Source: Deltaproteobacteria bacterium
Lineage (GTDB): Bacteria > Desulfobacterota > Desulfuromonadia > Geobacterales > Pseudopelobacteraceae
NCBI GenBank assembly: GCA_021778115.1
Contig: JAJYCS010000021.1
Location: 1-33,793, forward strand
Direction of reading: 5' to 3'
Length of the DNA stretch: 33,793 nt
Part shown: positions 15,713-26,034 of the stretch, in pieces
Position numbering within the stretch: the stretch's first letter is position 1
Layout of the letters: each line of letters begins with the position of its first letter
The notes under the pieces: generated by a model
Told to the model about the DNA's origin: nothing
The model's input: the letters and a program-made list of their open reading frames with translations, nothing else
Databases searched by the model: none
Position numbers and translations under genes: made by a program

Positions 15713-16024
15713 ATGTCAGTAGCAGATAATGCGAAGATTCAAAGTAATCCCAAATTCCATGCCCTTGTTAAACGACGCAATGCACTCGGTTGGATACTTT
15801 CAATCATCGAATGCATCATGTATTTCGGCTTTACCCTGATGATCGCCTTTGCGCCGGACGTTCTGACGGCGCCCATTGCCAGTGACAGCGTCATTCCGTT
15901 CGGCATGATTCTGGGTGTCGGTATCATTGTTGTTTCCTGCGTACTCACCGGTATTTATGTGTATCAGGCGAACAATACGTTTGATCCCATCGTTCACGAA
16001 ATTATCGAGGAGGCATCCAAATGA
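15713..16024 (+). CDS. DUF485 membrane protein, acetate permease partner
   Basis: A 103-residue inner-membrane protein of the DUF485 family. Two membrane helices are seen, about residues 25-50 ([22 protein letters not shown]) and 63-85 ([22 protein letters not shown]), with the family motif FHALVKRRN before the first and [14 protein letters not shown] after the second. Such genes (yjcH in E. coli) stand directly before actP, as here, where the stop overlaps the permease ATG by ATGA. AAGGAGGAAGTT gives a strong start at 15713; the longer in-frame start at 15674 is not needed. Confidence 0.9.
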   Translation: MSVADNAKIQSNPKFHALVKRRNALGWILSIIECIMYFGFTLMIAFAPDVLTAPIASDSVIPFGMILGVGIIVVSCVLTGIYVYQANNTFDPIVHEIIEEASK

Positions 16025-17733
16025 AACAGTTGAAAGCCGCTTTCTCTGCTCTTCTGTCATCAGCTGTACTGTTTGCCGCCCGTACCGGGAGTGCCATGAC
16101 CGTTGACTCCGGCCCTGCAGCGCCGGCCCCGGCAGCGCCTCCCCCCGTCAACTGGCACGCCATCAGCATGTTTGTCATCTTTGTTGGCATTACCCTGGTT
16201 ATTACCTACTGGGCAGCAAAACACACCAAAAGCGCTACCGACTTTTACGCCGCCGGCCGCGGCGTCACTGGCCTCCAAAACGGTATGGCCATTGCCGGCG
16301 ACTACATGTCGGCAGCCTCCTTCCTGGGTATTGCGGCCCTGGTCTACATGAACGGCTTCTACGGCCTGATCTTTTCGGTGGGCTGGCTGGTGGGCTGGCC
16401 GATTATCCTGTTCACGGTTGCCGAGCGTCTGCGTAACCTGGGTAAATATACCTACGCCGACGTGGTTTCCTTCCGCCTCAAGCAGGGGCCGGTACGGACC
16501 ATGGCAGCCATTGGTGCCCTGATCGTCGTGGTCTGGTACTTGATCGGCCAGCTGGTGGGCGCAGGTCAGCTGCTGCACACCCTGGTGCCGCAGATCTCCT
16601 ACCGCATCTCCATCACCATCGTCGGTATCCTGATCATGCTCTACGTTACCTTGGGCGGTATGAAGGCTACGACCTGGGTGCAAATAATCAAGGCCGGCCT
16701 GCTCTTGGGCGGCGCGACGATTATGGCACTGGGGGTTATGTTTCATGAAGGCTTCAGCTTCGCCAAACTCTTTAGCGATGCCGTTGCCCTGCACCCCAAA
16801 CACCTTGCCATCATGAAGTCGGTGGTGCCGATCGGCGCCAAGGCCAACCCGATCGAGTCGATTTCACTTGGTTTGACGCTGATGTTCGGTACCGCCGGTC
16901 TGCCCCACATCCTGATGCGCTTCTTCACCGTGACCGACTCAAAGGCTGCGCGCAAATCAGTGCTCTACGGTACCTGCTTTATCGGCTACTTTTATATCCT
17001 AACCTTCATCATCGGCTTCGGCGCCATAGTACTGGTCGCCAACAACCCACAGTATGTGGTTGATGTGACCAAGAACATCCTGGCCCTGAAAGGCGGCCTC
17101 AACATGCCGGCCGTCTACCTGGCCCATGCCGTTGGCGGCGACTTCTTCCTCGGCTTCATCGCTGCGGTGGCCTTTGCCACCATCCTGGCGGTGGTTTCCG
17201 GCCTGACCATGGCCGGCGCCTCGGCCCTGTCTCACGACCTGTATGCCCAGGTCTTCAAAAAGGGCCAGGCCACTGAGAAGGACGAAGTCATGGTCTCCAA
17301 GATCAGCTGCATCGGCTTCGGTATTCTCTCCATCCTGCTCGGCATCGCCTTTGAAAAGCAGAACGTGGCCTATATCGTGGCGCTGACCTTCTCCATTGCT
17401 GCCTGCACCAATTTCCCGATCCTGGCGCTGTCCATTTTCTGGAAAGGACTGACTACACGCGGCGCCGTGGTTGGTGGCTATGTAGGTATCTTCGGGTCCA
17501 TCATACTGCTGCTGATCGGACCGACGGTCTGGACAAAAATTCTCAAGATGGGTCCGGCCATCTTCCCGTTGGACTTCCCGACCATCGTTATCCTGCCGCT
17601 GGTACTGATTGTTGCCTATGTTGTCTCGGTAACGGATAGCAGTGAAAGCGCCAAGCAGGAGCGGGCTGCCTTTGATGCCCAGAAGCTCCGTGCAGAAACC
17701 GGCATCGGCGCTGAGAAGGCTGCTGTACACTAA
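16021..17733 (+). CDS. actP: ActP-type acetate/cation symporter (SSS family)
   Basis: A 570-residue sodium:solute symporter. The N-terminus has a cleavable-looking or first helix ([22 protein letters not shown]) and a Pro/Ala linker. The SSS core includes the family segments [31 protein letters not shown] cut across about residues 75-105, [17 protein letters not shown], and [13 protein letters not shown]. About 13 helices can be counted. With its DUF485 partner and upstream IclR gene it is the uptake system for acetate or a similar monocarboxylate, the main electron donor of Geobacter-like organisms. A strong terminator follows. Confidence 0.93.
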   Translation: MKQLKAAFSALLSSAVLFAARTGSAMTVDSGPAAPAPAAPPPVNWHAISMFVIFVGITLVITYWAAKHTKSATDFYAAGRGVTGLQNGMAIAGDYMSAASFLGIAALVYMNGFYGLIFSVGWLVGWPIILFTVAERLRNLGKYTYADVVSFRLKQGPVRTMAAIGALIVVVWYLIGQLVGAGQLLHTLVPQISYRISITIVGILIMLYVTLGGMKATTWVQIIKAGLLLGGATIMALGVMFHEGFSFAKLFSDAVALHPKHLAIMKSVVPIGAKANPIESISLGLTLMFGTAGLPHILMRFFTVTDSKAARKSVLYGTCFIGYFYILTFIIGFGAIVLVANNPQYVVDVTKNILALKGGLNMPAVYLAHAVGGDFFLGFIAAVAFATILAVVSGLTMAGASALSHDLYAQVFKKGQATEKDEVMVSKISCIGFGILSILLGIAFEKQNVAYIVALTFSIAACTNFPILALSIFWKGLTTRGAVVGGYVGIFGSIILLLIGPTVWTKILKMGPAIFPLDFPTIVILPLVLIVAYVVSVTDSSESAKQERAAFDAQKLRAETGIGAEKAAVH

Positions 17734-17760
17734 CTGAAGCTGTAGTTCTGTTTGCTGTGG

Positions 17761-17794
17761 AGTGGCTGCCGGATATCTCGGCAGCCACTTTTTT
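17761..17794 (+). terminator. Strong intrinsic terminator of the acetate permease operon
   Basis: AGTGGCTGCCG pairs with CGGCAGCCACT around a short GATATCT-type loop (17761-17789), followed by six T residues. Confidence 0.9.
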
Positions 17795-17979
17795 GGCCTT
17801 GCATCCCCACAAAGCTCAGTTCAGAATGAACATCCGAAGTTGACCCTTTATGGCATCCAAGTTTTGTAATATCATTATGTCAATTTTGGTTGGCAATGCA
17901 GACAGCCGAATATAGGGACTGCTGCACAACTCTAATTAAGGTAGAGATACTTCAAGGCCTTTGATTACACGAGTTAGTT

Positions 17980-19770
17980 ATGAACAGTTCACTAGACCTT
18001 GGACTCATTGGCAACGGCACCATTAGTGCGTTGATTGACAAAAATGCCGAAATTGTCTGGTGTTGCCTGCCTCGCTTTGATGGAGACCCCACCTTCTGTT
18101 CGTTGCTGCGCGAACACACTAACCATGACGGATTCGGTTATTGCGGTATCGAGCTGATAGAACAGATTATCACCGAACAGTATTACGAGCCCAATACCGC
18201 CATCCTTGTCACTCGGCTCACTGACGCCCACGGCGCAGTAGCCGAGGTCATTGATTTTGCTCCACGTTTTCGACAATACGACCGCATCTTCACCCCGATG
18301 ACCTTAATCCGCCAGATCCGCCGACTGCAAGGGACACCGCGTATACGCCTTGTGGTCCGACCAGCTTACGACTATGGCCGAGAACGTTGCACCACCACCT
18401 CCGGCAGCAACCATATCCGTTATATCGGCTCAGGCTTGGTTTTACGCCTTACCACCGATGCCTCACTCACCATGCTACAGGAAGAGCGTCCTTTTTTCTT
18501 GGAGGATACGGTTACCCTGATATTTGGAGCCGACGAAACCATACCGAGTAGCATTACTGAACTGGCTCAACGCTTTCATCAAGAGACAAGTACCTACTGG
18601 CGCGGATGGGTACGTGACCTTGCTATTCCCTATGAGTGGCAGGAAGAGGTCATTCGGGCAGCAATTACCCTAAAATTAAACACCTTTGAGGACACCGGGG
18701 CGATTGTGGCGGCTATGACTACCTCTATCCCTGAAGCAGCCAACACGGAGCGCAACTGGGATTATCGTTACTGCTGGCTCCGGGACGCCTACTTTGTGGT
18801 TAATGTATTGAACCGACTCGGCGCCACCCACACCATGGAGCGCTATCTTAGCTATCTCACCAATCTGGTGGCTGGCGCTCCTGGCGGACGGATTCAGCCT
18901 GTCTATGGAATTAGCGGCAAAGCCAGGCTTGAGGAACAGATGATAGACACTCTGCCAGGTTACCGTGATATGGGGCCAGTACGGGTAGGCAATCAGGCCT
19001 TTGAACAGGTGCAACACGATGTTTACGGCTCGGCAATCCTGGCGGTCACACACATATTCTTCGATCGACGACTGCTACGTTGCGGCGATGTCGCGCTCTT
19101 TCAGCGCCTTGAATCGCTGGGAGAAACCGCCCGGCAGGTCTACGACCAACCGGATGCCGGGCTCTGGGAACTGCGCGGCAGTTCTCGAATTCACACATTC
19201 TCCAGCGTCATGTGCTGGGCAGCCTGTGACCGTTTGGCATTGATTGCACAACAATTAAAACTTAACGACCGGGCCATGTACTGGCGGCACCATGCCGATC
19301 AGATCTACACGGTGATCTATAGTCGCGCTTGGAATGAACGAAAACAGTCATTTGTGGCATCCTTCGATGGTGAGGCCATGGATGCCAGCCTTCTGTTGTT
19401 ACACGACATCGGTTTTCTCTCAGCGGACGACCCCAATTTTGCCGCCACGGTAGCTGCTGTTGAAAAGGAACTCAAACGTGGGGACTATGTCTACCGCTAT
19501 GTTGAGGCTGATGACTTCGGCAAACCGGAGAACGCCTTTGTTGTCTGCACCTTTTGGTATATTCATGCCTTGTCTGCCTTGGGCAGAATAGATGAAGCCC
19601 GTAACCTTTTTGAAAATCTGCTGGCCAAACGCAACCACCTCGGTTTGCTGGCAGAGCATATCAATCCTGTGAGCGGAGAGCAGTGGGGTAACTTTGTCCA
19701 AACTTACAGCATGGTAGGGCTGATTAACGCGGCCATACGGCTGAGCAGACGCTGGGATGTTGCATTCTAA
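17980..19770 (+). CDS. Glycoside hydrolase family 15 (glucoamylase/trehalase-like)
   Basis: A 596-residue cytoplasmic enzyme that hydrolyses alpha-glucosidic bonds. The bacterial GH15 N-terminus (LGLIGNGTISALIDKNAEIVWCCLPRFDGDP) forms the beta domain. The (alpha/alpha)6 barrel has the general-acid region in RNWDYRYCWLRDAYF and the catalytic-base region at LLAEHINPVSGEQWGNF near the C-terminus. It has no signal peptide. It is upstream of otsA and otsB, so the substrate may be trehalose or a glucan linked to trehalose turnover. GH15 enzymes acting as trehalases are known in actinobacteria; the substrate here is inferred. The ATG at 17980 lacks an obvious ribosome site (GAGTTAG upstream). Confidence 0.88.
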   Translation: MNSSLDLGLIGNGTISALIDKNAEIVWCCLPRFDGDPTFCSLLREHTNHDGFGYCGIELIEQIITEQYYEPNTAILVTRLTDAHGAVAEVIDFAPRFRQYDRIFTPMTLIRQIRRLQGTPRIRLVVRPAYDYGRERCTTTSGSNHIRYIGSGLVLRLTTDASLTMLQEERPFFLEDTVTLIFGADETIPSSITELAQRFHQETSTYWRGWVRDLAIPYEWQEEVIRAAITLKLNTFEDTGAIVAAMTTSIPEAANTERNWDYRYCWLRDAYFVVNVLNRLGATHTMERYLSYLTNLVAGAPGGRIQPVYGISGKARLEEQMIDTLPGYRDMGPVRVGNQAFEQVQHDVYGSAILAVTHIFFDRRLLRCGDVALFQRLESLGETARQVYDQPDAGLWELRGSSRIHTFSSVMCWAACDRLALIAQQLKLNDRAMYWRHHADQIYTVIYSRAWNERKQSFVASFDGEAMDASLLLLHDIGFLSADDPNFAATVAAVEKELKRGDYVYRYVEADDFGKPENAFVVCTFWYIHALSALGRIDEARNLFENLLAKRNHLGLLAEHINPVSGEQWGNFVQTYSMVGLINAAIRLSRRWDVAF

Positions 19771-19929
19771 GGCGCATCCTGCGAAAGGGGTTTCGGTTTT
19801 GAATGCGCACCTTCGCCAAATACATCATGAACTGAGAAAGTTGATTTATGTCGAAAAAAGAACAATCGTGTCAAAGAGCCAACAAGTTAACATTGTTACA
19901 GATGTGCAATCAATTTTTACCGGACAGTA

Positions 19930-22176
19930 GTGGTGTTTGACATGAAATCAAAATTTTCGTTGAGATCCCTACATCTTTCACTGCGGTTTGTACTTCCGCT
20001 GGTTATCGCCTTGGGACTGCTGGCCTACGCTATCGTACCGCTGGTTGACCATTTGACCTTGAAATGGGCAGCCAGAGATCTTGACAGCCGTTCTCATCTC
20101 CTGAGCAGCACGCTCCAGGACCCACTGGGCGAACTGGTGATGCAAAAAAACCGCAGCAAAATTATTTCATTACTTCAAAAAGCAACCCAAGATGAACGTC
20201 TCATGGCTTTGGGAGTCTGCGACAGCGATAACAAACTGATCTACCGCACAACTCCCTTCCCCAAACAGATATCTTGTAAACCCGATGAATCCGAACTGAT
20301 ACAGAAAAACCAGCTGATTCGTCTCCCCCAAGGCCCAGTACATATCGTCAGGGACCCTCTTGTATTTGGAAACACTCCCATCGGTTCGCTGATACTGGTC
20401 CACGATATGAGCTACGTTGAACGCCGTAGCGCCGATACAAAGAAATATCTGATCATACTTTTTGTGGTGCTTGGGGTGGTGATCTCACTGATCACGGTAT
20501 TAGTCGCCCACCTGAGCTGGCGTGGCTGGATGGAAGGCGCGCGGGCCATCATGCGGGGAGAGGGAATTTTCCGCCCGTTCAGCCAAACAGCAGCTACCGA
20601 ACTACAGCCGCTAGTTTTCGAGATGCGAACGATGCTCCGCAATCTTGAGGCCGAACGCCGACATGCCGACGATATGACAATGGTCTGGGATCCGGCAGCC
20701 TTGAGAGGGTTATTGCAGAAGCAACTCGCAGGGGACGAAGTGTTGGTAGTTTCCAACCGAGAGCCTTACATTCATGAACAGGGCCCTCAGGGGATTGTGG
20801 TGCATCGGCCGGCCAGCGGTCTGGTGACGGCAGTGGAGCCAGTAATGAGGGCCTGCTCCGGCACTTGGATCGCTCACGGCAGTGGTTCGGCAGATCGTGA
20901 AACCGTTGACAAGAACGACCGGGTGGGCGTCCCCCCACAAAAACCTGAATACAACCTGCGGCGCATCTGGCTAACCCCTGAAGAGGAACAAGGCTATTAT
21001 TATGGCTTTGCCAATGAGGGATTTTGGCCTCTCTGCCACAATGCGCACGTACGGCCCATCTTCCGTAGTACCGATTGGGACTGGTATCAAAAAATCAACA
21101 AACGCTTTGCCGACGCCGTAGTACGGGAAGCACGCAGCGATGATCCGGTAGTTCTGGTTCAGGATTACCACTTTGCTCTGCTGCCGGCACTCATACGGCA
21201 ACGTCTGCCCAAAGCAACCATCATAACCTTTTGGCATATCCCTTGGCCCAACCCTGAATCGTTTGGCATCTGCCCCTGGCGTGAGGAACTGTTGCAAGGA
21301 ATGCTGGGCAGCACCATTCTGGGATTCCACACCCCATTTCACTGCAAAAATTTCCTGGAGACCGTGGATCGTTACCTGGAAACCCGCATCGAACACGAAT
21401 CCTCCACCATCTTCCACAGCGGCCAACTGACAATGGTAGAAGATTATCCGATCTCTATCCAGTGGCCTCCTGAGTGGCAAGGGCTCTTGCCTCCGGCTGA
21501 CCAAACCCGCAATGAGATTCTCGCCGAACTGGAGTTGCCGCAAACCTATCTGTTGGGGATCGGCGTCGACCGGATGGATTACACCAAAGGTATTCTTGAA
21601 CGGTTCACCGCAGTTGAACGGATGTTCGAGTTGCACCCTGAGCTGGTGGGACGGTTTAGCTTTGTTCAAATAGCCGCTCCCAGCCGCTCTGCCCTGGATG
21701 AATACCAAGCCTTTGAACAACGAGTGCATGCCTTGTCCAACCGGATAAATAAGCGCTTCGCACGGGCGATCATACTTAAGGCCGCACACCATACCAGTGA
21801 GCAGGTGACCCGCTACTACCGTGCAAGCAACGTCTGCATGGTGACCAGCCTGCATGACGGCATGAACCTGGTGGCAAAAGAATACGTGGCAGCACGTGAC
21901 GACGAACAGGGCGTGCTGATTTTAAGCCAATTCACCGGCGCGGCCAATGAACTGCATGAAGCACTGATTGTGAATCCATACCATGTGGAACAAACTGCCG
22001 AGGCACTCTATCAGGGATTGACCATGCCAGCATACGAACAGCAGGAGCGGATGCGCAGCATGCGGGCTTTGGTACAAGATTTCAACGTCTATCGCTGGGC
22101 CGGTAGAATGCTCTTGGATGCGGCGCGCGTACGACAACGAGAAAAGCTGGCGGCAAGGATAGGAAGGCCCCTGTGA
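19930..22176 (+). CDS. otsA: Trehalose-6-phosphate synthase fused to a membrane-anchored sensor-like region
   Basis: A 748-residue protein against about 470 for ordinary OtsA. A helix at about 17-40, a 130-residue loop (probably outside the membrane), a second helix at about 172-194 and a HAMP-like linker precede the GT20 domain (about 270-735). GT20 motifs: [77 protein letters not shown] and [11 protein letters not shown]. It makes trehalose 6-phosphate from UDP-glucose and glucose 6-phosphate; a related glucosyl-phosphate product is possible because the usual GGL loop is SGL followed by AHGSGSADR. The start is uncertain: GTG at 19930 or 19933, or ATG at 19942. The otsB GTG overlaps its stop. 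Confidence 0.88.
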   Translation: MVFDMKSKFSLRSLHLSLRFVLPLVIALGLLAYAIVPLVDHLTLKWAARDLDSRSHLLSSTLQDPLGELVMQKNRSKIISLLQKATQDERLMALGVCDSDNKLIYRTTPFPKQISCKPDESELIQKNQLIRLPQGPVHIVRDPLVFGNTPIGSLILVHDMSYVERRSADTKKYLIILFVVLGVVISLITVLVAHLSWRGWMEGARAIMRGEGIFRPFSQTAATELQPLVFEMRTMLRNLEAERRHADDMTMVWDPAALRGLLQKQLAGDEVLVVSNREPYIHEQGPQGIVVHRPASGLVTAVEPVMRACSGTWIAHGSGSADRETVDKNDRVGVPPQKPEYNLRRIWLTPEEEQGYYYGFANEGFWPLCHNAHVRPIFRSTDWDWYQKINKRFADAVVREARSDDPVVLVQDYHFALLPALIRQRLPKATIITFWHIPWPNPESFGICPWREELLQGMLGSTILGFHTPFHCKNFLETVDRYLETRIEHESSTIFHSGQLTMVEDYPISIQWPPEWQGLLPPADQTRNEILAELELPQTYLLGIGVDRMDYTKGILERFTAVERMFELHPELVGRFSFVQIAAPSRSALDEYQAFEQRVHALSNRINKRFARAIILKAAHHTSEQVTRYYRASNVCMVTSLHDGMNLVAKEYVAARDDEQGVLILSQFTGAANELHEALIVNPYHVEQTAEALYQGLTMPAYEQQERMRSMRALVQDFNVYRWAGRMLLDAARVRQREKLAARIGRPL

Positions 22177-22925
22177 TATCACTACTAACCCCCGAAGGAC
22201 TGGAAGCACTACTACCCGTGGTGACCCCTAACACCCTTTTTGCCTTTGATCTTGACGGCACCCTGGCCCCGATTGTTGACGATCCGCAAGCGGTAATCGT
22301 ACCTGAAACGATCCGTACCAGCATGATACAACTTGCAGCACGAGTTCCTACTGCGGTCATTACCGGCCGTGCCCGCGGTGACGCCCTATCCCGCTTAGGC
22401 TTTACACCACGCTATCTAATCGGTAACCACGGCAATGAAGGTCTTCCCAACAAAGCAGCTGGTATTACGGAAGAGCAACTCATCAAAAGCTGGTACAGAC
22501 AGCTACAAGCTCTGCTTCCTCCCCCAACTCGTGACGAGATACTTTTTGAAGATAAAGGTAGCTCTCTCGCATTGCACTACCGACATGCATCAGATACGTC
22601 AACAGTCCATGCAGCCTTGCTAACGGCGATAGCACAACTCAAGCCTCAACCTCGAAGAATAGGAGGTGTTTTTGTTGAAAACCTCATCCCCCCGTGGGCT
22701 CCTCATAAAGGTGACGCCTTACTGTATCTCATGGATAACGCAAAAAGCGAACGGGCGTTCTTTCTGGGAGATGACGAGACCGATGAAGATATTTTCCGGC
22801 TTAATGATGCACGCATCTTTTCGGTTTGCGTAGGGACAGGACGTCCCACAGCAGCCCGTTATTACCTTAAGAATCAGTCAGAGACAGCCAACCTACTGCA
22901 GATGCTGCTAAACGTCCTAGTGTAG
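22173..22925 (+). CDS. otsB: Trehalose-6-phosphate phosphatase
   Basis: A 250-residue HAD-family phosphatase that converts trehalose 6-phosphate to trehalose. The nucleophile motif is FAFDLDGTLAPI, motif II is VITGRA, ENLIPPWAPHKGDAL contains the motif III lysine, and motif IV is FLGDDETDEDIF. The start is GTG, overlapping the otsA stop (GTGA), with AGGAAGG upstream within otsA. Translation is therefore coupled and the two enzymes should be made in matched amounts. Confidence 0.93.
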   Translation: MISLLTPEGLEALLPVVTPNTLFAFDLDGTLAPIVDDPQAVIVPETIRTSMIQLAARVPTAVITGRARGDALSRLGFTPRYLIGNHGNEGLPNKAAGITEEQLIKSWYRQLQALLPPPTRDEILFEDKGSSLALHYRHASDTSTVHAALLTAIAQLKPQPRRIGGVFVENLIPPWAPHKGDALLYLMDNAKSERAFFLGDDETDEDIFRLNDARIFSVCVGTGRPTAARYYLKNQSETANLLQMLLNVLV

Positions 22926-22969
22926 AGCAAATCAGCACATTTCTTTTGAAACAAAGGAGAAACTGTAGA

Positions 22970-24337
22970 ATGAAACGACACCTCACCGAGCAGGCGACCC
23001 TCTTTGCCAGCGTCATCAAATGGGCCTGCTACGCCACCATCATCGGCATTCTGGTAGGATGCGGCACCACCATTTTCCTGCAGACGCTTGCCTGGACCTC
23101 GGCCAAGGTAACGACGTTTCCGTATTATTATCTGTTTCTCCCACTGACGCTCCTGGTCTGCAGTGCCCTGATCCGCTGGCTGGCCCCCGATGCCGCCGGC
23201 CACGGTACCGAGAAGGTGATCGAGGCGGTACATAAGCGGATGGGCAAGATATCGTTCGCCGTAATCCCGGTAAAGCTCGTGGCCACCGTAATCACCCTGG
23301 CCGGTGGCGGCTCGGCGGGCAAAGAGGGACCGGCTGCCCAGATCGGCGCCGGGTTGGCCTCTGCCTTTGCCGATCTGCTGCGGGTTGAGGATATCGACCG
23401 TCGTAAAATGGTGATCTGCGGTATCAGTGCCGGTTTTGCCACCGTGTTCGGCACTCCGGTAGCCGGGGCCATCTTCGGGGTGGAGGTGCTGGTGCTGGGT
23501 CAGCTATTCTACGACGTACTGTTCCCCTCCTTTATGGCCGGCATTGTCGGCTATCAGGTGGCACTGCATCTGGGCGGGGTCTACCCCTACTTCACGGCGC
23601 CGCTTCTCCCTATCTTCACCGGCCGCAACCTGCTTGAGGTCATTCTGCTGGGGGTGTGGTGCGGCCTGGTGGCGCTCTTCCTGATTGAGAGCATGGACTA
23701 CGGGCACCGGACCTTTCACAACCTCCGCTGGCATTGGACGGTCAAACCGTTGCTGGGCGGAGTGCTCTTGATCGCCATCGCCCGCCTGATCTCACCAACC
23801 TATCTGGGGCTGGGTCTCGACACCCTGTCAAAAGGTATGAGTGGCGGTGTCATTCCCGCGGGCGCCCTGTTCTGGAAGGGTATCGCCACCTCCATCACCT
23901 TGGGCAGCGGCGGCAGTGGCGGTGTGGTAACGCCGGTCTTTTTTGTCGGCACCTCGGCCGGCAACCTCTTTGCCCAGCTGTTCAACCCCCAGTACCTGGC
24001 CGCCTTTTCCGCCATCGGCATGGTGGCGGTGCTGGCCGGTGCCGCCAATACGCCGATCGCCGCATCGGTTATGGCCATTGAGCTATTCGGCACCGGCATC
24101 GCCTCCTATGCCGCCCTGGCCTGCACCATCAGCTATCTGATCTGCGGCTACCGCAGTATCTACGGCAGCCAGCTGGTAGGCAGCCAGAAGAGCGGGTCAC
24201 TGACTGTCCCCACCGGTGTCGCCGTGGCCGACCTGACCGGTGTCACCTACCAGTCACGGCCTACCTCATTGATCGGCCGCATCAAGGGGATCAAGCGGCG
24301 CAGGAATCAGTCTCCACCCTCTTCCGCACCGTTGTGA
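22970..24337 (+). CDS. clcA: CLC-family chloride channel or transporter
   Basis: A 455-residue CLC membrane protein with no C-terminal CBS domains. The gating glutamate is present in GGGSAGKEGPAAQIG. The usual first selectivity motif GSGIP is replaced by AGHGTEK. In the segment aligned with FIIEEM of E. coli ClcA this protein reads IFGVEVLV, so the inner proton glutamate (E203) is Val, as in vertebrate CLC channels (FSIEVT). It may therefore be a passive channel or a weakly coupled exchanger. The ATG at 22970 has AAAGGAG upstream; the earlier TTG is unlikely. It is 44 nt after otsB, so probably co-transcribed. Confidence 0.9.
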   Translation: MKRHLTEQATLFASVIKWACYATIIGILVGCGTTIFLQTLAWTSAKVTTFPYYYLFLPLTLLVCSALIRWLAPDAAGHGTEKVIEAVHKRMGKISFAVIPVKLVATVITLAGGGSAGKEGPAAQIGAGLASAFADLLRVEDIDRRKMVICGISAGFATVFGTPVAGAIFGVEVLVLGQLFYDVLFPSFMAGIVGYQVALHLGGVYPYFTAPLLPIFTGRNLLEVILLGVWCGLVALFLIESMDYGHRTFHNLRWHWTVKPLLGGVLLIAIARLISPTYLGLGLDTLSKGMSGGVIPAGALFWKGIATSITLGSGGSGGVVTPVFFVGTSAGNLFAQLFNPQYLAAFSAIGMVAVLAGAANTPIAASVMAIELFGTGIASYAALACTISYLICGYRSIYGSQLVGSQKSGSLTVPTGVAVADLTGVTYQSRPTSLIGRIKGIKRRRNQSPPSSAPL

Positions 24338-24370
24338 CGAGAGCCAGGTACATCTAATGGGCGGTAGTGA

Positions 24371-25522
24371 TTATTGTTGTTTTTTAGTTACTCCGACGAG
24401 ACGTCCGGCCACCAGGCCGAGCAATGCCGCCACCAGGCTGAGCATGGCCCCCATCTTTGCCGCCCCCTGGACAAAAGGATCGGTAAAGGCCTCGCCGGCC
24501 ACAAACAGGGCCACGGTAAAGCCGGTGCCGGCGATGACCCCGGCGGTCAGCAGGTCGCGCCGGCCCATGCCGTGGGGCAGGGGAAAACCGAATCGTGTGG
24601 CGAACCAGCCAAGGGTATAAATGCCGCAGGCCTTGCCGACGATCAGCGCAACGAGCACCAGGACGGTCACCGTGCCGATGCTGGAAAACGCCACTCCGGC
24701 GTTGGCCAGGCTGAACAGGAACAGGCCAAAATCCACCACCACCTTCCATTCCTGCTCAAAACGGGCGAGGGGGGTACGATCGTGCCGGTCCTCCTCGAAG
24801 AGGCGTTTGTGTTCCCGTTGTGCGTGGGGGAGGAAGGGGATGATGAACACCAGGGCCAGGGCCGGGTGCAGGTGGGCGTTGTGGAGGCCGAACCAGCTTA
24901 AGGAGCCGCCGAGCAGCAGGTACGGCCAGTAGCTGTGGAGGTGGAGACGGCGCATGAGATAGGCGCTCACCATGCCGGCAGCGGTCAACAACAGCCAGAC
25001 CGGCGCCACCGGGTGGAGGGGATCGGGGTAAAAAATGGCGATGATCGCCAGGCCTATGGCATCATCTGCCACGGCCAGCAGCAGGAGGTAGGAGACCGCC
25101 GGGTGCTTCGCCCCGAACACCAGGCGGGCTGCGAGCCAGGCCAGGGCGATGTCGGTGGCGGTGGGGATTCCCCAGCCGTGATGCAGCGCCGGGCTGCCGA
25201 TGCAGCGGTTCAGGAGGAGGTAGACCGTGATCGGGCCGATGACGCCGCCGATGGTGCCCAGGAGCGGGTTAACCGCCCGGGAGAGCGGATGCAGATCCCC
25301 GCCGGGTAGGCAGCTCTGGGTGATCTCCACCGCGGCGATGCCGAAGAACAGCACCATGAATAGCTCGTTGGCGATGAAATGGAAGGAGAGGCCGCCGACG
25401 AGGGGGGCGTGGTTGAACCGCTCATAGCCGGTGGGGCTCAGGTTGGCCCAGGCGACGGCCACCGCCACTCCGGCCAGCAGGGGGACGGAAAACTCGCGCA
25501 GCAGGTTCAGATGGCGTTTCAT
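24371..25522 (-). CDS. nhaA: Na+/H+ antiporter NhaA
   Basis: A 383-residue inner-membrane antiporter of normal length that expels Na+ in exchange for H+. The ion-binding pair is in LLLAVADDAIGLAII, with PTATDIALAWL before it and the ELFMVLFFGIAAVEI segment near residue 50. The ATG at 25522 follows AGGGGGC; the longer frame to 25564 lacks similarity to the family. It is convergent with clcA with only about 33 bp between stops and no clear terminator, and lies 75 bp downstream of the CBS protein gene on the same strand. Confidence 0.93.
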   Translation of the reverse strand: MKRHLNLLREFSVPLLAGVAVAVAWANLSPTGYERFNHAPLVGGLSFHFIANELFMVLFFGIAAVEITQSCLPGGDLHPLSRAVNPLLGTIGGVIGPITVYLLLNRCIGSPALHHGWGIPTATDIALAWLAARLVFGAKHPAVSYLLLLAVADDAIGLAIIAIFYPDPLHPVAPVWLLLTAAGMVSAYLMRRLHLHSYWPYLLLGGSLSWFGLHNAHLHPALALVFIIPFLPHAQREHKRLFEEDRHDRTPLARFEQEWKVVVDFGLFLFSLANAGVAFSSIGTVTVLVLVALIVGKACGIYTLGWFATRFGFPLPHGMGRRDLLTAGVIAGTGFTVALFVAGEAFTDPFVQGAAKMGAMLSLVAALLGLVAGRLVGVTKKQQ

Positions 25523-25597
25523 GCCCCCTGTTGTACCACAGCCGGCGGCCGGTGAAAAGGCCACTCTGGACCGGGGCCGGTGCCCTGACGGCGGTTG

Positions 25598-26020
25598 TTA
25601 TACTCCGGTGCCGCAGAGGGCCATCAGCGCCTGCATCAGGTTGGTAGTGGTGACCACCCCCACCAGGTTGCCGGAGTGGTCGGTGACGCAGATGCCGTTC
25701 AGCTTCTGGTCGTGCATGACCCGCACCGCCTCGCACAGCGGTGCATCGGGCCTGATGGTGTAGGGATGGGGGTTCATGGCATCGGCCACTGTGGCCTTGG
25801 AGAGCAGGTAGTGTACCTCCCAGGTGTCCAGGGGGGTCGACTTGCCCGGTGTGTATTCCATGAGCATCCGTTCGGTCAACAGCCCGCAGTAGGCGCCGTT
25901 GCAGGTCACCGGCAGGCGGCGGATATCCTTCTCCTTCATCAGGTGGATCGCCTCGATGATGGAGGCGTTGGCCTCGATGGTGATCGGGTCGGGGGTCATC
26001 CAGTCTAAAACCTTGTACAT
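25598..26020 (-). CDS. Small protein with two CBS domains
   Basis: A 140-residue cytoplasmic protein consisting of two CBS domains: the first around residues 7-60 (DWMTPDPITIEANASIIEAIHLMKEKDI broken by RRLPV), the second around 80-135 (VADAMNPHPYTIRPDAPLCE, NGICVTDHSGNLVGVVTTTNL). Pairs of CBS domains bind adenine nucleotides and report energy state. AAAGGA lies upstream of the ATG. It begins 14 nt after livF, as the last gene of the liv-type operon, so it may regulate the transporter in response to ATP/AMP; that is inference. Confidence 0.88.
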   Translation of the reverse strand: MYKVLDWMTPDPITIEANASIIEAIHLMKEKDIRRLPVTCNGAYCGLLTERMLMEYTPGKSTPLDTWEVHYLLSKATVADAMNPHPYTIRPDAPLCEAVRVMHDQKLNGICVTDHSGNLVGVVTTTNLMQALMALCGTGV

Positions 26021-26034
26021 GGTGATGTTCCTTT

